Assembly (NCBI RefSeq): GCF_018374135.1
Contig: NZ_JAHAFS010000004.1
Location: 1 to 64,000, forward strand
Direction: 5' to 3'
Origin: Campylobacter gracilis
GTDB taxonomy: Bacteria; Campylobacterota; Campylobacteria; Campylobacterales; Campylobacteraceae
DNA: 64,000 nt
Positions 19,112 through 28,587 of the stretch are shown here, in pieces. The translations under genes were made by a program, and so were the position numbers. Position 1 is the stretch's first letter. Each line of letters starts with the position of its first letter. Under the pieces are notes generated by a model. That model was given only the letters and a program-made list of their open reading frames with translations, did not search any database and was not told where the DNA came from.

Positions 19112-21047
19112 AATTTTTCTAATCGCGGCTTTTAGCTGCGTATTGGCGTTTGGAGCTTCCAGCGAGGCGTTTTTTGCGAAATTCGACAAGGATTTCATCG
19201 TAGCAACACCAAATTACAAGCGCTCGCTACACAAGGAGCTAAAATCGCTCTACCAAGGCGCGTCCGATAAAGAAGTTCGCATCAAAGCGCTAAAGAGGCT
19301 GGTTTATAGCTCGAAAAATTTAGGGCTCGATTCCTCCGCCTATGAAAAGGAGCTCGCGCGCATAAACACAAAGGGCGCGGATAAAACAAAATCCAAAAGC
19401 TCTAGCGACGAGAACAAACAAGCTTCAAGCTCCGCCGAAAAGAAAAGCTCTAAAAATTCCAAAAAAGCAAGCTCTGCTAGCGATGAAGACTCCCGAGCTT
19501 CGAGCAGCTCCAAAATAAAATCCGCAAAAAGCGAGAAAAGCTCCAAAGCGGAAAATTCCAAAAGCTCCTCAAATTTAGCGAATAAAAGCGCCAAAGCTTC
19601 CGCCTCGGAAAATTCTAAAGCCTCCACATCCAAAAACTCATCAGCTAAAAAAACGCAAGCTGCAAAAAACGCCGATCTAAGCTCGCTATCTAGTGAGGAT
19701 TTGGAGTTTTTACGCTCCACTAGGCCCCGCGGTGCGGACGACGCAAAAAATTCAACAGACGATGCGCATAGCAGCAACACAAGCGAAAATCCCGCGGGAG
19801 CCGACGACTCCTTACAAGCGCAGAATTCCGCAAGTAGCACTGCAACCGAGCGACTAGATTCTGAACTTCGCAAAAGCAGTGTAAAAAAATCCTCCTCCGA
19901 TGCCAAACTCGCTCTAGCATCGCTGCGCGGTGATGGGGATGAGATCGTGCTTGAGTTTAACCGCGATCTAAAGCGCGGCGATTATAAAGATTTTACGATC
20001 GCAAGTAGCGATAATTTTCGCTTCGTGATTGATTTTAGCGCGCGGCAAAAGTCACAAAAAACGCGGCTTAAAAATAGCTTCGTTAGCGATGTACGCGTCT
20101 CGCAATACAACGACAAGACCGTGCGTATCGTACTTAGCGACCCGAAAGAATTCAACGCAAACGTTGAAATTAACGGCAATATGATGATTTTAAGTACGGC
20201 TGAAGGCTTAAAAGCCACAAAATCTGCGCGCGCAGAAAAAAACAAGGATCAAAAATCGGGGCGCAAGCGCGAACGCGAGCAAGATAGCGAGCCGCAAATC
20301 AGCACGATAGATGAATCTCAAGGCGCCAAATCGGTCTCCGTGGCCGCCGGTAAAATTTACAAATCCACTAAGGGCAAACTCATCGTAATCGATCCGGGTC
20401 ACGGCGGCAGCGATTCGGGCGCGGTAGGAAACGGGCTAAAAGAAAAAAATGTCGTGCTGGCCACATCCAAAAAGCTCGGCGCGCTGCTTACCAAGCGCGG
20501 ATACAAGGTACTTTATACGCGCAGCACCGACGTTTTTATAAATCTACGATCGCGCACCGCTTTCGCCGCTAAAAAAAACGCCGATATGTTTATTTCGATC
20601 CACGCAAATGCCGCTCCTAACGCTAGCTCAGCACTTAAAATGAGCGGCGTGGAGACCTTTTTCTTAAGCCCGGCTAGAAGCGAGCGCAGTAAAAACGCCG
20701 CCGCACTCGAAAACAAGGGCGATCTGGAGGATATGAACACCTTCTCAAAGCAGACCTTTTTAAATTTCTTAAATCGCGAGAAGATAATATCCTCAAACAA
20801 GCTTGCCATCGACATTCAAAGCTATATGCTAAGCTCGGTCAAAAAGAGCTTTTCAAGCAGAGACGGCGGCGTACGCGAGGCGCCATTTTGGGTGCTCGTA
20901 GGCGCTACGATGCCCGCGGTGCTCGTGGAGATGGGCTACATCACGCACCCGCAGGAAGGTAAAAATTTAGGCAAAAGCGCCTATCAAGACCGCATCGCTC
21001 AGGGTATCGCAAACGGCGTGGACGCGTACTTTCAGAAAAACAAGTGA
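19095..21047 (+). CDS. amiA: Periplasmic N-acetylmuramoyl-L-alanine amidase (AMIN + Amidase_3)
   Basis: This zinc enzyme cuts the stem peptide from muramic acid to separate daughter cells. A signal peptide (residues 1–20, ending AFGA) is followed by a short helical region, a Ser/Lys/Ala-rich disordered stretch (about 92–270), a β-rich AMIN domain (about 270–370) and the catalytic domain (about 427–648). Zinc and catalytic residues are visible: DPGHGG (~433), the Glu in LKEKN, SIHANA (~501) and LVEMGY (~609). At 650 residues it is longer than most relatives because of the linker. FtsE, FtsX and an EnvC-like protein, the usual activators of such amidases, lie 7–10 kb downstream. Confidence 0.93.
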   Translation: MAKIVKIFLIAAFSCVLAFGASSEAFFAKFDKDFIVATPNYKRSLHKELKSLYQGASDKEVRIKALKRLVYSSKNLGLDSSAYEKELARINTKGADKTKSKSSSDENKQASSSAEKKSSKNSKKASSASDEDSRASSSSKIKSAKSEKSSKAENSKSSSNLANKSAKASASENSKASTSKNSSAKKTQAAKNADLSSLSSEDLEFLRSTRPRGADDAKNSTDDAHSSNTSENPAGADDSLQAQNSASSTATERLDSELRKSSVKKSSSDAKLALASLRGDGDEIVLEFNRDLKRGDYKDFTIASSDNFRFVIDFSARQKSQKTRLKNSFVSDVRVSQYNDKTVRIVLSDPKEFNANVEINGNMMILSTAEGLKATKSARAEKNKDQKSGRKREREQDSEPQISTIDESQGAKSVSVAAGKIYKSTKGKLIVIDPGHGGSDSGAVGNGLKEKNVVLATSKKLGALLTKRGYKVLYTRSTDVFINLRSRTAFAAKKNADMFISIHANAAPNASSALKMSGVETFFLSPARSERSKNAAALENKGDLEDMNTFSKQTFLNFLNREKIISSNKLAIDIQSYMLSSVKKSFSSRDGGVREAPFWVLVGATMPAVLVEMGYITHPQEGKNLGKSAYQDRIAQGIANGVDAYFQKNK

Positions 21048-21716
21048 TGAAATTTTACGCGCTACGCATTTTGCGAGCTAGATGAAATTTTATTTAGGCG
21101 CGAGATTTGCTCCGCAGATATAAGTTTGGCGAGCGGCATAGATCTTGCGGATAAACACAGCGCGAAGGCGGTAAATTTAAAATTTAAAACCCGCCGCGCT
21201 AAATTTAAAGCAAAACGCGCGGGCGCTTGCATGCAAATTTCGCTCGCATGTCAAATATTTACTACGGGCAGGTAAATTTTGCGGGGCGTCTTGTGGCGCC
21301 ACGAGCTAGGGACGTATACGGCTTAGATGCGGAATTTTAACGCGGCTCGGCGTAAAATTTTAAAGCACAGACTTGGCGCCACTTGTGCTCAGCAGAGTGC
21401 GACTAGCGGTAAAATTTACCGACAGAATCGCATTTAAGCCGCACGAAAATAGCGATTTTGTCGCACTAACGCAAGTCGTGTTTCAAACCGCGTCCGCGCA
21501 ATTAGGATTGCGTTTAAGTTATGAGCGTGTATATTGCGCCAGTCGCGTTTAAAATAGCGCGGTCGCGTCCTGAAATTTCGCGCTATGTCCGCAGGACGCG
21601 CAATATTTGCGTAATGCTGCGAACACGGCAGTTGCGATGCGTCGATGCCTGCGCTCTATGTGCATTAAAGGTGCAGCTGAATCGTAAATTTAAAGATAAA
21701 TTTTAAAAGGTCCAAA
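21048..21716. other. 669-base region without a convincing gene
   Basis: The stretch between the amidase and the next membrane-protein gene contains scattered RAATTY hexamers (about a dozen and a half by eye). It also has two similar ATGAAATTTTA segments at about 21047 and 21082. A 61-codon ORF (21521–21706) has no ribosome site and no recognisable sequence, so I do not call it. The region looks like decayed coding DNA or an array of short repeats, comparable to the 45.2–46.6 kb gap. Confidence 0.5.
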
Positions 21717-22409
21717 ATGAAAAAAATCGTATTTTTGATCCTGCTTTTCGCAGCCGTTGCGCTCGCACTCTACGTCACTTCGCGCGTCAATCCAAATCTT
21801 TTCGCCGAAATCAAAATCCTAGGCGCGCTGCTAAACGCCACGATCTTCGGCGTCGCGCTCATCGCCTTAGCGATCGGCGAAAAGGATGTAGTGCACTTCC
21901 CGTTTCTTACCGCCTCGCTACTGGCGCTGTTTTCGGGGCTAGTGGAGGGCGTGCTGCTCTTCGAAAACCGCTACTACATCGCGATCACGGCGGCGGCGTT
22001 CGTCGCTTTCGTCTTTTATCTACAGATCAGGCACAAAAGATTTTCAAATAAAGCTTATAAAAATTCTGCGGACGAAGGCTCTAGAAATGATAAGGGCGCA
22101 AATTTAAAAGACGCAGATTTCGGCGGCGCAAAAGATGCGCAGGAGCCGCAAAGCAAAGACGCTGCGGCGGATGAAATTTTAAACTTTAAAAGCGGCAACG
22201 AAATTTCAAATTCTCAAAGCAAGGATGAAATTTTAAACTCTAGTGGCGATCTCGGTGAAAATTTCGCGAGCGGCGCCGAAGAAAATTCCGACGAAAATTT
22301 TAAAATTTCAAATGGTAGCGCGGGCGAAGGCGGCGCGGGTGAAAATTCTGCGCAAAATTTCAATCAGGGCGCTGAAAATTCCGCGCCCGACGCAAGGCGC
22401 GATAGATGA
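21717..22409 (+). CDS. Membrane protein with RAATTY-encoded acidic tail, unknown function
   Basis: I do not recognise this 230-residue protein. The first ~105 residues hold four hydrophobic segments (about 4–20, 30–52, 60–82 and 88–104). The remaining ~120 residues form an acidic, Asn/Ser/Glu-rich tail with repeated GNEIS, DEILNS, GENFAS and ENFKIS units. That tail is written by closely spaced RAATTY hexamers (22180–22385). AAGG precedes the ATG. The stop overlaps the next gene's start by 4 bases (ATGA), so the two are probably co-translated. Confidence 0.7.
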   Translation: MKKIVFLILLFAAVALALYVTSRVNPNLFAEIKILGALLNATIFGVALIALAIGEKDVVHFPFLTASLLALFSGLVEGVLLFENRYYIAITAAAFVAFVFYLQIRHKRFSNKAYKNSADEGSRNDKGANLKDADFGGAKDAQEPQSKDAAADEILNFKSGNEISNSQSKDEILNSSGDLGENFASGAEENSDENFKISNGSAGEGGAGENSAQNFNQGAENSAPDARRDR

Positions 22410-22732
22410 TCAGATCCGCGCTGATCGCGCTTGCGGTGATATTTTTACTGCTTTTAAATTTAGCCAATCTTTTCGGCATAATAGGCCTAAGCGGACCGGT
22501 GCCTGCGATGATCTGGTTTGCGATCAGCTTCTGCGGGGTTTTTTATCTATACAAATTTTGCGGCACAAAGCCAGTCGCGGCGCGGATCGGGATCTTTGCC
22601 GTAGCCTTCGTGGGCGGATTTTTCACGAGCGTTTTGTACTACGGATTTTTTAATTCGCAAACTTTGGAATTTGCCTTTACATACGCCTTTTTCGCGGTGG
22701 TTTTTACGCTCGGCATCGGCGTGATTTTGTAG
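22406..22732 (+). CDS. Small four-helix membrane protein, unknown function
   Basis: The 108-residue product is almost wholly hydrophobic, with about four membrane segments (4–22, 30–50, 56–76 and 85–107). No motif ties it to a known family. The ATG overlaps the stop of the preceding membrane-protein gene by 4 bases, which supports the start and joint expression. It is convergent with rodA; the 105-base gap contains several RAATTY motifs but no clear hairpin. Confidence 0.7.
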   Translation: MIRSALIALAVIFLLLLNLANLFGIIGLSGPVPAMIWFAISFCGVFYLYKFCGTKPVAARIGIFAVAFVGGFFTSVLYYGFFNSQTLEFAFTYAFFAVVFTLGIGVIL

Positions 22733-22837
22733 CGAGCTTTAAAATTTAGCCCGCTGCTTCAAATTTCACCGCCGACTTAAAAACAAGTCTCGCTCGATTT
22801 TGTAGAATTTCAAAATTTACCCGTGCGAACGCTAAAT

Positions 22838-23944
22838 TTACATCCTGATCTTATAGGTCTTGTAGTTATCCTTCATCCTAAACGTCAGCAAATTTTGTAA
22901 AATTCCAAAGAGGATCATAAAGGTGATGAAGCTGCTGCCGCCGTAGCTGAAAAACGGCAGCGGCACGCCTACGACGGGCGCGAAACCCACCACCATCGAG
23001 ATATTAACGCCCGTATAAATGAAAATGAGCGAGGCAAGCGCGCTCGTAAAGACCCGTATCAGATAGTCGCTTTTAAAATCGTAGTTCAGGCTCAGCAGAT
23101 GCAGTATCAGCAACGCATACAGCGCGATCAGCGCGGCAGCCCCCACGAAGCCGAAGCGCTCGATTGTATAAGCGAAGATAAAATCGCTCGTCGCAATCGG
23201 CAAAAATTTAAAGTGCGTCTGCGTCGCTTCGTCTCTATCTTTGCCGTAGATGCCGCCGTTTCCGATAGCGATGATCGCCTGCTTGACCTGGTAATTGGGC
23301 TCCTCGCTGATGAAATCGGCGATGCGCTTTTTTTGATAATCGTGCATGTTTTCGTACAAAATCGGCGAGCAGGCCACAAAAACGATGATCAGCGTGAGCC
23401 AAATTTTTTTATCGACGCCGATGATGAAAAGGATTGCAAATCCCGTCAAAAAAAGTATCGCGGCGGTGCCTAGGTCGGGCTCTTTCGCGATCAGAACGAA
23501 GGGCAGAAGTATGTAGAAGCTAAGGCGCAAAAAATCCTTCAGCCCGTAGCCGTTTTTCGGCGGCGGATTTTTGTGTATCAGATACATCAGCATCAGGATA
23601 AACGCGGGCTTCATCACCTCGCTGGGCTGCAGCGTAAAATGCACGAAAGGAATCTCCAGCCAGCGCCTCGCTCCTAGCTTGCTAACGCCGAAAAAATCGA
23701 CGCTTAGCAGCAATATGGTGTTGATCCAATAAAATATCGGGATCAGATATAAAAATTTGCGTATCGGAAAGAGAAAAAACAGCGTAAAAACGGCAAATCC
23801 GACGCCAAAATAAACGACCTGCTTCGAGGATAGTACGTCGTTTGCCTCGCTTATTAAAACGTATGAAAAAACCACTATCGGCACGATCAAAAAAGGTTGA
23901 ATGAAATCAAAATATGCTAAAATCTTTTTGTCAATTTTAAACAA
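22838..23944 (-). CDS. rodA: Rod-shape determining peptidoglycan polymerase RodA
   Basis: The 368-residue SEDS-family protein polymerises glycan strands in the elongation machinery, with a class B penicillin-binding protein as partner. About ten membrane helices are seen. SEDS signatures are clear: GARRWLEI…QPSEVMKP, KEPDLGTA, and the C-terminal PFFSYGGSSF. The length fits RodA rather than the longer FtsW group. It is divergent from the rluD-like gene, with 53 bases between the two starts. In C. jejuni the orthologue (mrdB) occupies the same place. Confidence 0.93.
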   Translation of the reverse strand: MFKIDKKILAYFDFIQPFLIVPIVVFSYVLISEANDVLSSKQVVYFGVGFAVFTLFFLFPIRKFLYLIPIFYWINTILLLSVDFFGVSKLGARRWLEIPFVHFTLQPSEVMKPAFILMLMYLIHKNPPPKNGYGLKDFLRLSFYILLPFVLIAKEPDLGTAAILFLTGFAILFIIGVDKKIWLTLIIVFVACSPILYENMHDYQKKRIADFISEEPNYQVKQAIIAIGNGGIYGKDRDEATQTHFKFLPIATSDFIFAYTIERFGFVGAAALIALYALLILHLLSLNYDFKSDYLIRVFTSALASLIFIYTGVNISMVVGFAPVVGVPLPFFSYGGSSFITFMILFGILQNLLTFRMKDNYKTYKIRM

Positions 23945-23997
23945 CGCTTAATCCTAATTAAAATTTTGACGTAAGAATAGCCAAAAAAGGTATAAAT

Positions 23998-25227
23998 TTG
24001 GATAATCTAATAGCACAATGCAGCCAAAGGCTCGACGTTTTTTTAAGCTCGCAGCTTGGAATTTCGCGCAACCAAATATCAAACTTAATCAAATCCACAG
24101 CGGTCAGAGTGGACGGAGCCGTGCAAACTAAGCCCGGCTACAAGCTATCTGTGGGCGAGCTCGTGCACATCGACTACCCCGCGCCCGCGCCGCAGCAAAC
24201 AAGCGCGGATAGGCTAAACTTCGACGTTGAAATTTTATACGAGGACGATGATCTGCTCGTGGTAAATAAGCCCGCGGGCCTTACCGTCCACCCCGCCGCA
24301 AGCGTCAAAGAACCCACGCTCGTGGACTGGCTCAAGTCTCGCGGCTATCTGCTTTCCACGCTCGGCGGCGAGCTTCGCGCGGGCATCGTGCACCGCCTGG
24401 ATAAACTCACCAGCGGCGCCCTGCTCGTCGCCAAAAACAACGCCGCGCACGCCGTGCTCTCGGCGCAACTAAGCGATAAAAGCATGGGGCGGATATACCT
24501 CGCGCTCATCGACCTACCGCTGAAAGAGCCCTGCGTGATCGAGCGCCCGATCTCTCGCAACCCTGCAAACCGTCTAAAAATGGGGATCGTACCCGGCGGA
24601 CGCAGCGCAAAGAGCGCGTTTTATGAAATTTTAAGCGGAGCGGAACTAAGCGAGCTTCAAAACTCCGCCGAGAGGTGCGATAAAATTTTAAGTACGAGCG
24701 CGAGCGATAGTACAGCTGCGGGCAAGAGCGCGGGGGCGGATGAAATTTTAAATAACCGCGCGGACAACGCAGATAAAATTTTAACCGCCAAAATGAGCGC
24801 AAATGAAACCAGAGCCGCCCGTCTCGCCGAGAATAAATTTTTAAATTTTAAAAATCCCGCTCAAAACTATAAGCTGCCGCCGATAAACCTAAAGAGCTTT
24901 AATCTCGTCGCGGCAAAGCTCTTTACGGGCCGCACGCATCAGATCCGCGTGCATTTAAGCTCGATAAATCGGCACATTTTGGGCGATCATTTATACGGAT
25001 TTAAGAGCGAAAACGCTAAAATTAGCAGAATTTTGCTCCATGCCTATTTGCTCTATTTCATCCATCCGCGAAGCGGCAAAGAGGTGAAAATATGCGCGGG
25101 CTTGCCGAGCGAATTTCTAAATTTTACGACAAATCAAAAGGTAAAGGATGAAATTTATGAAAAAATTTTACCGACTAATGTTGAGCGCTACTTTAGCGAT
25201 ACTAGCGGCTGGCTGCGCTACGTATAG
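23998..25227 (+). CDS. RluD-family 23S rRNA pseudouridine synthase with internal insert
   Basis: An S4 RNA-binding domain (residues 8–60) precedes the RluA/RluD catalytic domain, with LVVNKPAGLTVHP (87–99), the catalytic-Asp motif HRLDKLTSG (132–140) and GRTHQIRVHL (311–320). A TTG start is used (AAAAAAGG about 8 bases upstream). Residues ~215–297 interrupt the fold with a low-complexity stretch containing DKIL, DEIL and KFLNF units, which correspond to RAATTY hexamers (24640–24888). The C-terminus runs about 25 residues past the usual end and overlaps flpA by 80 bases. The orthologue lies beside flpA in C. jejuni. Confidence 0.88.
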   Translation: MDNLIAQCSQRLDVFLSSQLGISRNQISNLIKSTAVRVDGAVQTKPGYKLSVGELVHIDYPAPAPQQTSADRLNFDVEILYEDDDLLVVNKPAGLTVHPAASVKEPTLVDWLKSRGYLLSTLGGELRAGIVHRLDKLTSGALLVAKNNAAHAVLSAQLSDKSMGRIYLALIDLPLKEPCVIERPISRNPANRLKMGIVPGGRSAKSAFYEILSGAELSELQNSAERCDKILSTSASDSTAAGKSAGADEILNNRADNADKILTAKMSANETRAARLAENKFLNFKNPAQNYKLPPINLKSFNLVAAKLFTGRTHQIRVHLSSINRHILGDHLYGFKSENAKISRILLHAYLLYFIHPRSGKEVKICAGLPSEFLNFTTNQKVKDEIYEKILPTNVERYFSDTSGWLRYV

Positions 25228-25822
25228 CGCGCCTAGCGCAAGCGACGAGAGCCTGCCGCGCGTAGAGGGCATTAGGACAATCACGAGCGACAATGAGATT
25301 GGGCTTGAGTGGCCTAGATATGACAGCAATACCGCCGTACTGGGCTTTGTCGTTTACCGAGCGCCTGCAAGCGGCGGCGAAGCCAAAAAGATCGCCACCA
25401 TCGCAGATCCATACTCCACTCACTACGTAGATACGAGGCTGCAGCCGGGCACTTCGTATAAATATACGGTGCGCACATACGGCGCCAAGGGCGTTTCGGC
25501 TCCTTCTCCAGTCGCTATCGCAAGCACAGCAAAGATGCTAGAATCCGTGCCGTTTGCGCAGGCGATCTACGGGCTTCCGGGCCGCGTTAAGATCATCTGG
25601 CGTCCGCATCCGGATCTTCGAGTAAGCTCTTATCTAATCGAGCGCCGTCCTAAGGGAGGCGAGTCATGGAGCACGATTAAAGAGGTTCGCGGCAGACTTA
25701 GCGCCGAATATATCGACAATATCGATTACGGCGAAGGATATGAATACCGTATCACCGTCAAAACCGAAAACGGAGAGCTGTCCAAGCCTAGTGCAGTCAT
25801 TGCCGCAGCGCAGGCAGAATAA
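25148..25822 (+). CDS. flpA: Fibronectin type III lipoprotein (FlpA-like adhesin)
   Basis: This 224-residue surface lipoprotein has a signal peptide ending LAAGC (Cys23) and two fibronectin type III domains (about 36–125 and 130–222, the second with WRPHPDLRVSSYLIERR). C. jejuni FlpA binds host fibronectin and is encoded at the same place between the pseudouridine synthase and trmB genes. Two starts are possible: ATG 25148 (AAAAGG upstream) or ATG 25157 (AAAGG 8 bases upstream). Both keep the signal peptide. The gene begins inside the 3' end of the rluD-like gene. Confidence 0.88.
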   Translation: MKFMKKFYRLMLSATLAILAAGCATYSAPSASDESLPRVEGIRTITSDNEIGLEWPRYDSNTAVLGFVVYRAPASGGEAKKIATIADPYSTHYVDTRLQPGTSYKYTVRTYGAKGVSAPSPVAIASTAKMLESVPFAQAIYGLPGRVKIIWRPHPDLRVSSYLIERRPKGGESWSTIKEVRGRLSAEYIDNIDYGEGYEYRITVKTENGELSKPSAVIAAAQAE

Positions 25823-25825
25823 AGT

Positions 25826-27910
25826 TTGCCGAATTTCATAACCCAAAGCGTGAGCCTGCCGCCGCTGCCGATTAAGCTCGGCGAGACCGAATTTTTAGAA
25901 ACGGCACGCGGCAGAAATTTAACGCTCGTGCGAACCAGAAGCTTTGATAGCGAGTTTTTTATCACCCTAAAGCCCGGCGGCGGCAAAGTGATAGTAAAGG
26001 GCGAAAAGATCACCAAGCCCGCCAAAATCGGTCATCTGCAACGAGCACTCGAAATTTTTAAAGAACGCTTCTGCGGACGGATCATCTCGCAGGCGTTTGC
26101 TTACAAAGACAGCTCGCTCACCGAAAAAACACCGCTGATTTTGGACGAAAATGAAATTTTATCCCTCGTAAAAAGCTCTAAATTTAATAAAATTTTTATC
26201 GAGATCGGCTTCGGCTCGGGCAGACACCTGCTTCATCAAGCGCGCTCAAATCAAGACGCGCTGCTAATCGGTATCGAAATTTACAAGCCCGCGATCGAAC
26301 AGGTCGCAAAGCTAGCGATCCGCGAGGGGCTGCAAAACATCGCTCTCATAGCCACCGACGCGCGGGTTTTGCTAAGCCTGCTTTCCGCGGGCTGCCTGCA
26401 GCGCGTGTTTTTGCACTTCCCCGTGCCGTGGGATGACGCGCCGCACCGCCGCGTCATAAGCGACGAGTTCGCCTCACAGATCGCACGCACGCTCGGGCGC
26501 AGCGGCCGCTTTGAGCTTCGCACCGACAGCGAGGAGTACTTCCTCTACGCGATGCAAAAGCTCTCGCCCTACGTGCAGCGCAAAGCGGGCGAAATTTCGC
26601 ACTTCAAAAACCGCGACGCCGCCGTAGCGAGCAAATACGAGGATAGATGGCGCAAAATGGATAAAGACATCTACGATCTGATCTACGAGAACAAAACCGC
26701 GGGCCGTGGCGAGCCGCAGCGGTTTGAGATGGAATTTTTAAAATTTGACGCGGCGGCAATCGCGCGAAATTTTAAAAATTTCACCTTCAAAGGCGAGGAT
26801 TTTTTCGTGCATTTTGAGGAAATTTTTTACTTTGACGCGCAAAAAAGCTTGGACGCGGACTGGGCTTGCACCGCGGGTGGTGGCGTAAATTTTTATGCAG
26901 GCAGTGGCTCAAATTTTACCTCAAAAACGAACTCAAATCCTTGTGCAAACTTAGATGGCGGTTTTATCTCGTACGAAGCAGGCGCCGACGGCATGTCCGA
27001 AGCCATAAATTTAAACGCAATGCGAGGAAAAAATTTAACTAAGCGCGCGAGCATGGATGAAATTTCGACAGACTGCGGTAAAATTTCAGCTGCGATACCC
27101 GCAGATAAAATTTCAGCTTGCGCGAACGCTACGCAAATTCTAAAAAAAGCAAGCGGCGCACTGAATACAAACCGCGCGGATGAAACGTGCGCAAAAGACG
27201 ACACAAATTTAAACAAGGATCACTTGAGCGCAAACGGCATAGATTTAACGAGCGACGTTTCTGTCGCAGTAAGCGCTAAATTTAGCCGCCCCGCCCCGAG
27301 CGAAAAGCGCGCTTTAGCCTGCGAGCAGATCGCAACAAGCAGCGCGCTAAATGCTAGCGGCACGGAGGGTGCGCTTGCAGCTATCGACGCGACAGGTACG
27401 AGCACTACACCCGCAGCGATCGGCACAATAGATGCAAACAATGCGCCGAATTTAGACGGCTCATTCGCGGCGACCCGTGCAGCAAAAGCAAGCGCCGCAT
27501 CAAATGTGATCCGCACAGACAAAGCAAACGTTACGAAAATTCTAAAAAAAGCAAGCGCCGCGCCTTGCAAAAATGAGCCGCAAGCCGAACTAAAAAACGA
27601 GCTAAACCACGCCGTCGAACAGCAAGCTGAATTACAAAATAAGTCAAACTCTATCAAGTCGCAAATCGGTCACCAAAGCGAGCCAAGCAATGACGAGTTG
27701 CAAGCCGAACACCAGGGCAAATTAAAACATGCCGAGCCGCAAGATGTGCTAATCCTGCTTTCGCTCGGGGCATTCGACTTTCCGCAGCAGTGTTTCATCC
27801 GCGCAAACGCAAGTGGCACGAGCTACTTCATCCGCCGCCCGCTTCCTACGCGCGAAAACCACGCGGCACATCAAAAAATTTCGGAGATATTTTCACAATG
27901 GCAGAGATAA
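25826..27910 (+). CDS. trmB: tRNA (guanine-N7)-methyltransferase with ~300-residue insert
   Basis: TrmB methylates G46 of tRNAs using S-adenosylmethionine. The SAM loop EIGFGSGRHLL (126–136), HFPVPWDDAPHRR (197–209) and the ELRTDSEEYF region (230–239) are intact. A TTG start is chosen because the product then begins MPNF, as in other Campylobacter TrmB proteins. The enzyme is normally under 400 residues here; this one has 694. Residues ~341–638 (DNA 26846–27740) are an Ala/Asn/Lys-rich insert with units such as TKILKKAS and SAKFSR. The conserved C-terminus (LSLGAFDFPQQCFIR…) resumes afterwards. The end overlaps ftsE by 13 bases. Confidence 0.88.
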   Translation: MPNFITQSVSLPPLPIKLGETEFLETARGRNLTLVRTRSFDSEFFITLKPGGGKVIVKGEKITKPAKIGHLQRALEIFKERFCGRIISQAFAYKDSSLTEKTPLILDENEILSLVKSSKFNKIFIEIGFGSGRHLLHQARSNQDALLIGIEIYKPAIEQVAKLAIREGLQNIALIATDARVLLSLLSAGCLQRVFLHFPVPWDDAPHRRVISDEFASQIARTLGRSGRFELRTDSEEYFLYAMQKLSPYVQRKAGEISHFKNRDAAVASKYEDRWRKMDKDIYDLIYENKTAGRGEPQRFEMEFLKFDAAAIARNFKNFTFKGEDFFVHFEEIFYFDAQKSLDADWACTAGGGVNFYAGSGSNFTSKTNSNPCANLDGGFISYEAGADGMSEAINLNAMRGKNLTKRASMDEISTDCGKISAAIPADKISACANATQILKKASGALNTNRADETCAKDDTNLNKDHLSANGIDLTSDVSVAVSAKFSRPAPSEKRALACEQIATSSALNASGTEGALAAIDATGTSTTPAAIGTIDANNAPNLDGSFAATRAAKASAASNVIRTDKANVTKILKKASAAPCKNEPQAELKNELNHAVEQQAELQNKSNSIKSQIGHQSEPSNDELQAEHQGKLKHAEPQDVLILLSLGAFDFPQQCFIRANASGTSYFIRRPLPTRENHAAHQKISEIFSQWQR
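26846..27740. repeat. Low-complexity repeat insert within trmB
   Basis: About 0.9 kb interrupts the C-terminal part of trmB and stays in frame. It mixes RAATTY hexamers with degenerate repeats. For example, a segment reading ATQILKKASGALN at ~27130 recurs as VTKILKKASAAPC at ~27530, and peptide units ADEIS, ADKIS and AELQNKSN repeat near the end. Confidence 0.75.
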
Positions 27911-28587
27911 CGGACGATTACAACATCATCACCGCAGCGGGCCTCACGCTAGGCTACGAAAAGGCGGGCGCGGTCATCCAAGACGCGAGCTTCGGCATCG
28001 GCGCGAAGGACTTCGTCATCATCACGGGCAAGAGCGGCAGCGGCAAATCCACGCTGCTTAAGTCCTTCTACGGCGGCATCGACATCATCGGCGGCGAGCT
28101 GAATGTCTGCCTGTGCGATCTAAAAGGCATTACAAACTCCGATCTGCGCACCCTGCGCCAGCGCATCGGCATTATATTTCAAAACTACCGCCTGATCAAC
28201 GAATGGACGATCGAGCGCAATATAATGCTTCCGTTAATGATAATGGGCTACAATCAGCAGGTCTGCCAAGACCAAGCCAAAAAGCTACTGCGCCACGTCG
28301 AGCTCGGGCATAAGATGGGTAAGTATCCGCTCGAGCTTAGCGGCGGCGAGCAACAGCGCGTGGCTTTGGCGCGCGCGATGGCGCATAATCCGCGCCTGCT
28401 GCTGTGCGACGAGCCTACGGGAAATTTGGACGACTACTCCAGCGCCATTATTTGGAATTTGCTGCGCTCGGCGTGCGAGTCGTGGAACGCCTGCGTCGTC
28501 ATCGTGACGCACAAAATGCCCGCCACGCTGCGTTTTAGGCACCGACATTTTGAGATTAAGGACGCTAAAGTAAATGAAATCGATTAA
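27898..28587 (+). CDS. ftsE: Cell-division ABC transporter ATPase FtsE
   Basis: This 229-residue ABC ATPase has Walker A GKSGSGKST, the signature LSGGEQQR, Walker B LLLCDEPTG and the switch His in VTHK. It pairs with FtsX to control peptidoglycan splitting at the division site rather than to transport a solute. I start it at ATG 27898, 13 bases inside trmB, because a longer frame from 27790 would add 36 unrelated residues. Its end overlaps ftsX by 14 bases. Confidence 0.95.
   Translation: MAEITDDYNIITAAGLTLGYEKAGAVIQDASFGIGAKDFVIITGKSGSGKSTLLKSFYGGIDIIGGELNVCLCDLKGITNSDLRTLRQRIGIIFQNYRLINEWTIERNIMLPLMIMGYNQQVCQDQAKKLLRHVELGHKMGKYPLELSGGEQQRVALARAMAHNPRLLLCDEPTGNLDDYSSAIIWNLLRSACESWNACVVIVTHKMPATLRFRHRHFEIKDAKVNEID

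Noticed and set aside
19340..19906. 188-codon minus-strand ORF opposite the amidase linker
   Set aside because: It is the complement of a Ser/Lys/Ala-rich coding stretch, whose codons rarely produce stops on the reverse strand.
21521..21706. Small gene upstream of the 21.7 kb membrane protein
   Set aside because: A 61-codon frame with no ribosome site, no recognisable motif and a composition like the surrounding repeat-rich spacer.
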